Origin: Oryzias latipes
Lineage: Eukaryota; Chordata; Actinopteri; Beloniformes; Adrianichthyidae
DNA: 64,000 bases
Direction of reading: 5' to 3'
Assembly: GCF_002234675.1 (NCBI RefSeq)
Contig: NC_019866.2
Location: forward strand, 8,151,261-8,215,260
Made by a program: the position numbers and the translations under genes. Below, one piece after another: positions 21,767 through 33,319 of the stretch. The stretch's first letter is position 1, and each line of letters begins with the position of its first letter. The notes beneath the pieces were generated by a model. It saw only the letters and a program-made list of their open reading frames with translations, made no database searches and was not told the DNA's origin.

Positions 21767-24700
21767 ATAATTACAGTTTAATTTAAGGTTTATCTTAAGC
21801 TTTATGCAACTGTTAAACACTATGTGGGAATTTGGGGGTCCTATAGTGATTCAGTTTGACCTGCAGCATCATATAAACTCAGAAAATAAATTTAAAAAAG
21901 AATTATCAATTTAAGAAAAGAACAAGTGGCACATATGAGGGTTATTCCCATTATATATGGATTGGCTTCTATTTAAGGTAAATATTTACTCAGTTTTTAT
22001 TGTGGCCTTTTCACAACAGAAAAGGTTATAATTGCCACAAAAAACACTTCTTTTCATTTTAAAGTGCACATCTGTGAAGGAAAAATAACAAATCCAGTTT
22101 ACCAAAGGCGGGCTGAACCTCTTTTATGCACAAATATGTTGATTTGAATAAAGGGGAGTAAACTTAACTGAATCTTTTGTTCCTGTAAGCCATCTCCCAC
22201 TCATTTTATAATTATTTCCAAGCCGCCTGTGTCCACATGATTACCGCTGAATTACAGCGTCTTATATCTTGTGTTTACTTGCTGCTCAAATTAATAACGC
22301 AACAAAAGTTTAAAAAAAAGGAGGCAGGTGTGAATATCTTTTCACAGCTCACAGCAGGAGGAGAGCTACTGTAAATCCCACGGAACAAGCAGAACTGGAT
22401 TCTTATCAGGACAAAACACAGTTAAGATCGTAGAAAAATGCCCAGCAACATTTGGTAAAAAAAAAAAATAGAAAAAAATCTATTCACGTATCCAGCTCTT
22501 GTTTTTCGTTCCCAGACAATATCAGAGTGAACTTCTAACAATGCACAGGCTTGAAAATCTTTGAAAGCTCATGTCTGGGAATGTCTATAGTCTGACCTCC
22601 TGTCATCATCATCATCACTTGAGGAAGCAGCTCCCTCACTGTGAGAAAAAAAAAGTCATTGAATGGAGAAGGTTAGACGAAAGGCTGGTCCTTGTCTGAG
22701 AAAAACAGAACATTGTTTTCTGAATGTCCTTCTCATATTCAGAGGGAAAAACATTTTAATTAAATATTTGGCAATTATACAAAGTCTAGGATTAGCTCTT
22801 GAACACACGCTCTGTGGTGTGGGGACAGAAGCCTTCAATTATTCAAAACTATTAAGCTTATCTCCTGAAATGCACCAAAAATGACTCATCTTTTTTTCAA
22901 GGTAACAGTGAGTTCTTGCTTCAGATGGTGCATGACAACTATCTGCAGCATGTGATAGTTTCCCCGCAGTGTTTACATTCCTGAAGCTGATTCGGGCCTC
23001 ACGCTCTTCAGACCTTCATCTATCTATAGTAAAGACTGAGCTGCCGGGACTTTTCACCAAACCAAAAACTCAAGGGACGCGCATCTAATTTTGCATTCTG
23101 AGGCTTCAGAACCCATCAGGCAGGACAGAACAGGCAGGTGAACTAAACATAGAGGACAAGCTGACATCCATGCAGGTGCTTGGATGTCCAGTGGGCTAAT
23201 AATGCCTTTGATTGACAGGCGTATCGAGTGTTCTCTCTGTCTTGGGAGCTCCAGACGTTTACAGGCTGCTCTACAAACTCCATCCTGATAAGTGTTTATG
23301 ACATGTTACGATATGAGGACTTACTTAATTGTATCTAGTCAAAAACCAGTTCATGACTGTATGGTCCAGCTTTACATAGCCTCTATTGTGTTTTTTTCAC
23401 ACATTTAACCACTACAGGAAAGAAAGTAACAAGTACTTGCATTACCCAAGTACATGTCACTGCACCAGGTCGCCTGTGCAGAAAAATTATCTCCTAAACA
23501 TTTTAGAGTACATTATCTTTTCAAAAATCTCTTCTATCTGAGGTCATTTTTATTGTCAGTGTGTGCCTCAACCACATTCCACAAGATCTCCAGGCTGAAA
23601 ACCAACAAAGCGGGAATGGTGACGATGGAAACCACATGCAGTCTAACCGCAGCGGACAGGAGCTGGCGGGTTTCCGGGCACCGCGTGTGCTCTGGTGCTG
23701 CTGCTTCACAGGAGGCAGACAAAGTGTAGCCCCAGCTAGGGTGGCAGAGGAATGAGCCTTATTGAGGCTGACAAAGAATACAGTGACTGGCCAAGTCGGG
23801 TCGTGCACACAGAGGGAGCTGCCGAGCTAAGGTGGCCACTGGGGAAAGATCAGAGCTCCAAACAAAAACCACACAGATCATTATAGATGGTAGAGAAAAG
23901 AGTGTCTTTTTGAAAATGCAAATATTCCTATTCCCAAGCTCAAGCTGCTTCAATCTTGGACTAACTTTTAACCCTAACCCTAAAAAACCACAAGTTTTTC
24001 CAGTTTTTTCAAACTTGTGCAATCTGTGCCAGGCAGATTAAAAAAAGACAGGATACTAAATTTTTACGCAAACAGGTTGTGTTTTTTGTAATTCTTAGCA
24101 TACTTTATTACTCATGCCCCGTAAAAGTACATTTTATTCATTGTTATTTATTTCACTCTCGACATTGGAGGAGAGGCTTAACATTTGAGACAATGGAGGG
24201 AAACCAGCCTCCATGGATTTTTTTTCCACTCTTAAAGCTAAAGAAATTAAGAAAATGCATTTTTTTTAAATAAGGGCTCAATTAAGTTGAAATGTTATTT
24301 AAATTAAACTGTTGTTAGAAAATCTACCTCAATGTGCAGAAAACGGCAACTTTCTTGATAACAAATAGATTTAAATAAAGAAGATGCAGGCATTTGTCGC
24401 TTTACCTGCATCTGTGCCTCATGTAAAAATGAATTGCAGAACACATTTGATCTTAATATATGCTATTGTCATTCCGCCACAAATTATGAAGGCAAAACTA
24501 CAAGCAAGTGATTTTTTTAATTAGGTGAGAAGCACGGAAACACAATGAAGAGATAAGCATTAAAATAAACTGGGTTTTAAAACACAAATGGAGTTAAACA
24601 GCAAAAAAACGTCTGTTGTGGAATTTGAGCAAAAAACTGCCACCAAGATTTATCCTGAATAGAAAGTAGAGCACCAGGCTTATGTCCCGCAGTGATACAT

Positions 24701-27700
24701 ACTCCTCCATATTAAGAGTAAGCTGAACCACAGGACCAGTAAACGCTTGCAGTCATCTAAACTGACCTTAGTGACATGTGACAGTCTGTCACACCACAAC
24801 AGTTTCTTACAACATAAAAAAATGCACAGAGACAGCAAAAATATCCATCACAGCTGACCCTGAGATCAAGTGTCACAGCCAGTCGAGGGGTGGATGGGAG
24901 CTGGTGGGGCCGGAATGGTCGATGGCGGGGCAGGAAAACCAACACGGGCAGGGTAGCTTATATAGTTTTACTTACGTTTTCCTGATTTATAGCTCACACT
25001 ACTTTAACTATATCAATTTAGCCACACGAGTGGCACTGGTTTCAGTATGGAGTGACAGATTTGTACCCTGTCCAACACCAGGCAACCCCACAATCATAAC
25101 ACTATTCGTTTAGAGCCAGATATAGCCTCTGAAAGTATAAATTGCCTCCTAACAGCAACCTGTGAGCTGCTAGTTCTTTTTATAGATGCAAATTTACTTT
25201 TGGCAAAACCTGAGCCCAACACACAAAACAAGAAAGTAAAAACTTCCTTGCGCACCACATTTCTGTTCTTTTTATGACAAAAATGAACACTTTAGCCTCT
25301 AAATAATTTCCACTTTTCTCTGTCGATTTTATTGAAATAAACTTATCAGTTGATCTCTCAAAGGGAAATAAACACTGTTGGCCTTATATATTGCCTGGGC
25401 AGATAGAGATTTTTTTTTTTTTTTTTATCAGTACATGACTGTCCCTTCAAAAGGTGCTGTAATTTCCTGCACAGGAAATCAAAGTAAAGGAGCACTGGGG
25501 GGAAAAAAACAGAAACAGGATGATACCAACAAAATAACAACATTGCAATTTTTTGTGTCTTTTTACCTTGATCAATAATAAACGGTATTATCCAGGTGGC
25601 TAATTCAGCATTTAATTATTCAACCAGCAGGACGGGTAAATTATTTACGGCTCCAGTCTTACTGGAGTTTCCGTGCATATGTGAGCATGTGACATTTAGC
25701 AGGCACATCTCTACAGTTAACATGGCAGTTTCGGCTCACTACAGGAGATAGCAGCAGCTTTTTTTTGTTGGGAAAAAGAGCGCTCTCTTGGTAAATCTGT
25801 ACAATGTCTCAGCGGAGAGCCGAGTTTGTGCCTCTAATCTTCAGGAAGCAGCTGACAGCAAAGACTCCCTCACCCAGGCTAAATATATCACACCGGCAAA
25901 GATGTGAGTTTGTACAAAAATCAAATTATTTGTTTGCTGTCTGAGGACCCTTCAGAAATAAATGAGGAGGCGGGATGAACTCACAGTGAAAAAATCTGGC
26001 TTGAGGATGAAGGAAAGATAAGGAGTTTGGTTAGACTTGAAAATCAGCAAACCTCTTTTTTATCATTTAAACACCGCTTCTTACATGCTTTAGAAATATG
26101 TAAGTACAGGAAACTAGTAGAATTCACTCTGTGGCTTAACACAGTTCGAATGGAGCTGATTAAATGTTAAACTCTCTTTAAGGCGGTAAATGAAATCAAG
26201 TAAAAGCTTTTTCAAAAGCCTCATAAATCTAAAAGCCTTCCCTGCCGTAGATATTTTTAAACTAGATCGAAATTGTCAGTTGACATTAACATTGGCAAAC
26301 AGATATATTTCAGTTTGTCTTATTATAACTGCTAGATCAACAGCTTTAGTATCTCAGCTCAGAAAAAGCTCAAATTTTCTCTGGAGCACCAATTAAAACC
26401 CAAAAAAAAGTTGTGTTCTCTGCCATGCCGGCCCTCTCAACTGTGTCCTGAGACTTAATACAAGGAGGGCATTGTCCAAAAGAAAGTTTGACATTCACCT
26501 ATTAAGTGTATAAGAGGAGAATCTTTGAAAGAGCCTGCCCTGAAAACATGTGATATCAATCTAAATAGTTTCCAGCATGATATCAGCATGAATCAAGCCT
26601 ACAAAAGGCTTCTTTGTGTGTCCTGATGTTGCCTGGGCTGAACAAGGGTCATTGTGAAGCCTGATCGTAGTCAAAAAAAAAAAAAAAAAAAGCAGGAGCA
26701 GGCTGAAGTTTTCATTGCTCTATCAATGGAAAAGGCCCACTAAGCAAATTCCCAGCTAAGAAAATTACTCAGGGTGGCGTGGAAAGCAAGTTAACTCAAT
26801 CACGGTTTAGCAAGCACATCATGAGGGAGGGGGCTCAGTGTGGAGACCTATTTTAAAGATGACTAAAAAAAAATAACTGTAAGGTTGTTTCCCCACCATC
26901 AGTCAATCAACAACCTTAAAAATACTTTAAGAAGGGACATCCATCAGCTTTGTCATGTCACATCCATTGTGGGAGGCCGCCAGCATAAAGAGGTCAGCTT
27001 ACTGGCCGCTATACTGGGTAGCACTGGGAGGAAGGAAGTGCAGTGCAGAGAACAGGGGGTGGGGGTGGAGGGGGGGATGAGTAAATGAAGGCAGGAAGCG
27101 TGCCGCAGAAAGGGTGCATTCGCCACACGATCACGGAAACAACATCGCTCATTCACATGCACAGGAACACATCCACACTGCATGTGTAAACACGCACATC
27201 CATCCCATCCTGGACCGTGAGGAGCTTCACGTCACTCTAGGCTGAAAAAAAGGGGGGTTTCCCTAAAGGCAGGCATGCTACAACCCCCCCCCCTCCCCCT
27301 CCCCGCCGCCGCCCTAATGAGAGCAAGCAGAGGTTTTCACAGTGTGACAGCAAAGGCTGATTTGCACATTTAGGGAAAATGATGTGATGATGGGACAGCG
27401 CGAAAAAAAAAAAAAACATGAAACTAACAGGCTAACAGTTTTTGCTCATCAACTCAGCTCCTTTAATGTCCATCAAGAGCATCTGCACAACAAAAATGTT
27501 GAAACATTTTAGAGGAAAAGAACACAGTAAACAGTTTTTGATCCAAGTCTCTAAGAAAAAATGCAAAAAAATCCGGAGATCGCTTTTGTTTGTTTTTTCT
27601 CCAAAACCCAAAGTGCTGCCAGATCTCTATGGTTAACCTACATCAGAGAGGAAGAACAGCAGCAATGTAATGGACTTGAGATATGCATCTTACGAGTAAT

Positions 27701-28118
27701 CAAGCACTCAAACACACATCAAACCAGGATATGTGCTGGAATGAAAAACAACACTACGAGGGATAGATTGCACTAAAAAATCATGATGAAAGGGTATTGT
27801 TCATTTCTTTTCTTATTTGAATATTTAAAGCTTTGAGTAAGCTATCCTCTTCCTGGAGCTTTTCCTGGGCTGACTCAACATCCTGTAACTCCACGACAGA
27901 AATAAGCATAAAACGTAATTTTCTAAAAGGTAGAACGATTTTGTTTGTTTACTTGTAATGTTAGCAGCACGGACCTATTTAATCTCCAGGACCCTCTCTG
28001 GATGATAGGGAACCCTTCCACCTGCAACATAATTCCAACAAATGACCAGATTTTAAATCTCTTACATCTGTTGCATAGAAATATACATAGACGAAGAACT
28101 TAAAGACAAGTCGTACGC

Positions 28119-28211
28119 TAGGGTTGTGCCGATGGACGATATCATCGTCCATCCCGATGTTTTACTGTAAACATCGTCAACTGCCAATTTAAGGGACATT
28201 GCCCAACCCTA
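28119..28211. mobile_element. 93-bp hAT-type MITE with perfect 8-bp target duplication
   Basis: Starts TAGGGTTGTGCCGATGGAC and ends CATTGCCCAACCCTA, giving imperfect terminal inverted repeats. Flanked on both sides by TCGTACGC (28111-28118 and 28212-28219). The inside is palindromic (GATGGACGATATCATCGTCC), so it folds into a hairpin. The intact duplication points to a fairly recent insertion. Located in rhbdf1 intron 1. Confidence 0.75.
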
Positions 28212-28879
28212 TCGTACGCCGTCTTCATAATTGGAATTTGAGCACAACTGCACCAGCAGTTACAGAATGTGCTTTTGTTCCAAACTCAGCGTGGTCAGAT
28301 GATGCATCCGTCACATGCACATCAACCACAGCGTGCCCTTTGCCTGAACTGTTATGTGAAAAATGGAATTGAACTGACAACTCGTTGCTTTTATTCAACG
28401 CTGTGACATTTTGGAATATACAGGAAAAAAATTTAGGTATGACAAAACAAAAATGAGAGTCGACATGATCCTCAATTTGGAGTGTGGACTGGGGAGAATG
28501 GAGTCGAAAAGCAAAATTTTGGTCTCTGTGTTGGAAATATGAGGAAGGAAAGCAGAAGCCGCCATCGGGTGACATATGAGGGAGCAACAGAAAGATCGAC
28601 AACCCTCACTTTATGTGCAGCAAATGAATGCACGCTCTGTTTACTGGACTGGCTTTTGCGTGCAGATGAACAGAAGGAAGACAGATGTACAAATGTGCAA
28701 TCAACCCGGTATGAAGACAGCTTTTTCAACAGCCCTTCAATATGTGAAGCTATGAACAAACTTGATGTCATTTCAAGTCTAAAATATATATATAAAAAAT
28801 TTGAATATAATCATATAGTGTATAATATCATTGGTCTTCCACCAGATAATATGTAGCTATTATATGTTTACAGCAGTTT

Positions 28880-29407
28880 AAATTAAAATCTATTTTCCTG
28901 TTGGTGAGAGTTCTATGTTGGTGAGAGTTCTGGTGTAGCAGTAGGGCGGTCGACCCATGATCGTAATATTGCAGGTTCGATTCCCGCCTTGCACACCCAT
29001 GTGTTGAAGTGTCCTTGGGCAAGACACTGAGCCCCACCTTGCTACTGGTGGTAGGTTGGCGCCAGTGTTTGGCAGCGGAGCCGCCAGCAGTGTGTGAATG
29101 TGTGTGTGACTGGGTGAATGGGTCTGTGACTGTAAAGCGCTTTGGGCCTTGTAGGTAGAAGTTATACAAGTATACGCCATTCTATGTTTACAGGCTCTCC
29201 TGCTAGCTTACAGCCCCTCACATCCCCAAACAACCTAATATTACCGGTGCAACAATGTGAATCTGGTCCTGATTCACAACAATTTGAAAAAAGAAATACT
29301 CAGAAATACAGTTTTGAGATTATTTTTCTTTATATATGTCCTCCATCATAAGAAAAATTACCACAAGAACATGTTAAAAACACAATTTTCATCAGCTGGG
29401 TCTTTAA
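28880..29407 (-). mobile_element. MITE, TTAA-ended family, copy 4, interrupted by a SINE
   Basis: The right end ATCAGCTGGGTCTTTAA and the blocks CTCCTGCTAGCTTACAGCCC and GTCCTCCATCATAAG match copies 1 and 3. The left part, before the SINE at 28920, holds only the CCTGTTGGTGAGAG block equivalent to position 250 of copy 1. The outer left end is not resolved. Confidence 0.55.
28920..29179 (+). mobile_element. tRNA-derived SINE (V-SINE/Mermaid-like), nested in MITE copy 4
   Basis: Head with Pol III B-box-like GGTTCGATTCC (28974-28984) and a degenerate A-box around 28935. The conserved middle GTGTCCTTGGGCAAGACACT is at about 29009, and the tail GTGACTGTAAAGCGCTTTGG and CCTTGTAGGTAGAA is shared with LINE-mobilised SINEs of fish. 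Flanked by a 9-base duplication TTCTATGTT (28911-28919 and 29180-29188), showing insertion into the older MITE. Non-coding. Confidence 0.75.
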
Positions 29408-30836
29408 CCATAACATGCTTTTGTATTTTACCAAACTCTAGCAAACTCTTCCTGTACAAATAAACTAAGAAAACATGTGATTTTTACATCAAGCTTTCAT
29501 TCAAATAACAATTATAGCTCTATTAGGAACAAAATATTCTAATTATTTCACCTTTCTAACAGAAACATGTCTTTTTCTTATATTTTAAAGATGTCAGCTG
29601 CCCATCAGTCCATGGTGAAGAATGTCTTTTTTTTCCTTCCAGTTGAAAAATCATGAATTTTCAGGAGACAAATCTGACAGCAGTAAGTCATCCTCTGTGC
29701 TTGAGGACAACGATGCACAGCAAACCAGGCAGAATGGGATCTGGGTCATACAAGCTGAAACTGCACAGACCACCCAGGGAAAACACTAAAGTCATGAAGG
29801 CATTTTCCCATTCCAACATTTAAACATACGCTTCCGCCTCGGTGGAAACATGACGTCTCTGCACAGAGCGGATTTGTGACTTCATTCTTGCGTGCATTGT
29901 TCAGTTTGTGGTTTCATTTTTGCATGCAGTGCTGCCTTAATTGGAATGGTGGCATTAATGGTCTCCAGTTTACCTCCCTGTGATCCACATTATCTTTTGA
30001 GTCCAACATTTACTTTAGAAATTAACATTTACCGCTGTTTTCTTGCACTTTTTTCCCTCAAATTTCTCAAATCTGAGCTTTTTTCCTGATCATTCAACAG
30101 AAAGGAACATCCACATGAAGAGTGGCAGCTTCAGCAGCTGTAGATTAGTTATGTATCAGATATAAGAGTCAAATAACATAATCAGATGACATTTGATGGA
30201 AATGAACTTTTAGACTTTCCCTCTAAAAATCAGAGGGAAGAAAGTACTTAAGCATTAGTCAGGACACCCTTTCAAAACCAAGGAGGAAGATTTGAAGGTT
30301 AGGGAGACAGGAAGGAAGGTGACTAAAGCCATACACTAAGGGACAACAATTCCGGACAAAAGCAAAACAAGGGAAGCATGTCCCCAGGGAGCATAACAGA
30401 ATGAGCGAGGGGAAGATTTTCTACCACTGATGAGACAAAAAAAAACACATTTAAAAAAAAAAAGACCCCTAGCAAATAATAGGACATTTTTCTACTGTTC
30501 TGATAAACTCTGCATTTAATCACATAACAACTAGTTATTTAACTTTTCCTTCTCCACCCCAACCAGCCAGTACATAAATTACAACGTAAATTTCCTCACT
30601 GGCTGTTGGAACTGAAAAGACTAATCCGGATGAGCTCGTAAACATCTCGTAGATCAAACTTTAACGTCCAGTTGACCTGGAGAACAAAATCTTGTGATAA
30701 CATGGCCTACATTTCTTGTCTAAGGAAATGAAGCCAGATTTTCCACAAGAACACTTCCGTGCTGCGGTTGCCAAAAGTCAACAAAAGCAAATGCTCCCAC
30801 TAATTCAATTTAGAAAAACTAAGATCGAAATTCTGA

Positions 30837-30871
<35 letters not shown>

Positions 30872-30872
30872 A
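30837..30872. repeat. (TAAA)n microsatellite
   Basis: About nine uninterrupted TAAA units in rhbdf1 intron 1. Confidence 0.85.
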
Positions 30873-31558
30873 AAATACCTTTAAAGTGAGCGTGCTACAC
30901 CCCAAACTGACTTTCTAAAGTGTTGCCTTTTGAAAAGTTGGGCGTGATCGTGTGAGCACCATAAATGAGAAGCTTTACATCATTTTCCCTGGCGCACAGT
31001 TACGAGCTCCTTCAGATGGCAAAGGCAAGGAAAAGCTGGCGCCTGTGAGTAGAAACAGAAAGCAGATCTACACAAAGCAAGCTGAGACTCACAAGGTCAG
31101 GTACTTTCAAACACGTAAACAGTCTGGCTCGATGCCTCATCACTTTCTCTGAATGACAAACGGAAGCCATTGAGATGCATTAAACTCCTCCAACAAAATA
31201 TTAAAATACATATTTGTTGATGCAACTGCGTTCCAAGATTTTTGTCAAGAAATGAGTATCAGTCAAAATAAAAGTAGACTGAGTAGCTCTGACTTTTTTA
31301 AGGATGAAAAAAAAGCAGAGTTTTTGGACCTCGAAACACGCCCTCACTTCTGGGAAAGCAGCTGGAATGAGTTTGGTGCATGGTCCGAGATGTAGGCGGG
31401 AAAGTTGAAACTGTCCAGATATAGCGGTGTGTGTTTCCATTCAGGGGCCAGTCAGCTTAAGTTTAGCCATTTAGTACACAAAGAAGATTCCCAGCCTCTG
31501 GCTATGATGACCAGTGGCGGTTCTACCCTGAATTACTCCCCGGGCGAGACCCTCCTCT

Positions 31559-31589
<31 letters not shown>

Positions 31590-31746
31590 AATAGAGTCAC
31601 TTTGTCCGTTTATTGTAACTGAAACTAAGAAATTGATATAAAAAAAAGATGTTTATCAGAATTCTGCACTGCATTATAACAGTTATCGGAACATAAAAAT
31701 AAAAAAAAAGGCTATCAGCATGGCAAAAATACAGTTAGGAAATATT

Positions 31747-32143
31747 TATTCATTCATTCATTCATTTTCTTAACCGTTTTTCCCTTTCGGGGTCACGAGG
31801 CTGCCGGAGCCTATCCCGGCCACTTGTGGGCGAAGGCAGGGGACAACCTGGACAGGTCGCCAGTCTGTCGCAGGGTAGAATGTCCACAATCACACACCCA
31901 TTCACTCTCACACTCACACCTATGGACAATTTAGAGTGACCAATTAACCTATGAAGCATGTTTTTGGACGGTGGGAGGAAGCCGGAGACCCCGGAGAAAA
32001 CCCACGCATACACGGGGAGAACATGCAAACTCCACACAGAAAGGTCCCCCTTTGATGTATTTTTCATGTCCCCCAGCCGGGACTTGAACTGGAGGCCTTC
32101 TTGCTGTGAGGCAAGAGCGCTAACCACTGCGCCACCGTGCAGC
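31747..32143 (-). mobile_element. tRNA-derived SINE, full length, nested in the hAT element
   Basis: Read on the minus strand it begins GCACGGTGGCGCAGTGG (A-box TGGCGCAGTGG), then the B-box-like GTTCAAGTCCC. It continues with the well-known teleost sentence TTTGCATGTTCTCCCCGTG, then CCTATCCCGGC-type words reversed, and ends in (GAAT)n at 31747-31767. No coding capacity. It is younger than the hAT element that it interrupts. Confidence 0.75.
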
Positions 32144-32444
32144 CTTATATATATATATATAATATTTAATCAAACACAAATAAATAATCTAAAATAAATA
32201 TTATAAACTACAAATCACACTAATAATACACTAGAATAAATGTAACTGCAGCACTAAGAACGGAAAACACTAACTAAAACCTAACCTTTGTGGCCTTCCT
32301 GATGCAAGCTTGTCAATAACGTCATCATATGAAATCTGCTCCCCCCCTGAATGATTGATACTAACAACAGCAGGTTAGTGAGTTGCTCCTGACACTTTGG
32401 TGATCTCAGGTATGACTTGATCCACTGGAGTTTTGAAAAGCTAA

Positions 32445-32503
32445 CAGCAGCTGCAGCAGCAGCTACAGCAGCAGCAGCAGCAGCAGCAGCATCAGCAGCA
32501 GCA
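32445..32503. repeat. CAG/GCA trinucleotide repeat, slightly interrupted
   Basis: An imperfect (CAG)n run of about 59 bases with CTA and CAT interruptions, inside the hAT element. Not in a supported reading frame. Confidence 0.8.
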
Positions 32504-33261
32504 TGCTACCATCACAGCTTATTTAACATTATGAACTAATATACAACAGTAAAACACAACAAAAACTTTGTGATACAGCAGAGCAGACAGACACACGAAT
32601 CATAACTAATGTTACAAGTTAAGACAGAGCAAACACTTAAGAAGAAAATCTTAAAAATGACGTTATTTGCAATATTTGGGCCTACTTCAGTTTTGGTCAT
32701 GATAGACCAAACAAGAGATTTTTCCTCTGCAACGTTGTTGTTGTTGTAGGGCAGGTAGCATTCGAATTTAGAAAACGTGCATCTAGCTATGTGATAATAA
32801 CCTTTTCTTTGTCTCTTTTCTCCTCTTTTTCTCTTCTCTTTCCTAATTGGGCACCAGCTTTGACCTTTTTTCTCCATATTTCAGATGTTTTTGCATTTAG
32901 CATAAATGTCCTGACATAGGTATCAAGTCTGTCGACTAAACCAACTGTCATCTAAGTGAAGAATTGTTTTTGTTTTCCCATTTTGTATTTGGGCATTTCA
33001 TACAAAAATAACCAAAAAAGCATGATTTTTTTATACTTTTTTTATACCCGCAGCCCCCCCCCTCCCGTTCGTCAAACATTTCCAGCAGGAGCGCGTGCAG
33101 CTGCACCCAGGGGCGCCAATTCGCTACATGGCGGCGCAATTTTTATTTTTATTTTTTCATCAAGCACTGAGCCGCGGCCCGCGACCGTTGCCCCCCTGGA
33201 AGAAGATCCAGCCAGGTTTGCGCATGCGTTTTGCGCTCCGTGCTCACCTCAGCCTGCACCC

Positions 33262-33319
33262 TTCACCCCGCGCCCCCTCCCTTCTCCTTCTTCACCCCGC
33301 GCCCCCTCCCTTCTCCTTC
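33262..33319. repeat. Perfect 2 x 29-bp tandem duplication, CpG/C-rich
   Basis: A unit starting TTCACCCCGCGCCCCC is repeated exactly at 33262-33290 and 33291-33319, within the GC-rich block of the hAT element. Perfect identity implies recent origin. Proline-rich open frames here come from the C-rich composition. Confidence 0.85.

Noticed and set aside
23965-23986. Telomere-like AACCCTAACCCTAA
   Set aside because: Only two to three units; similar short words at 305, 42660 and 43213 are consistent with chance or MITE internals.
28918-28990. tRNA gene suggested by Pol III box sequences
   Set aside because: The boxes belong to a SINE head; no cloverleaf with a proper anticodon arm, and a SINE body follows.
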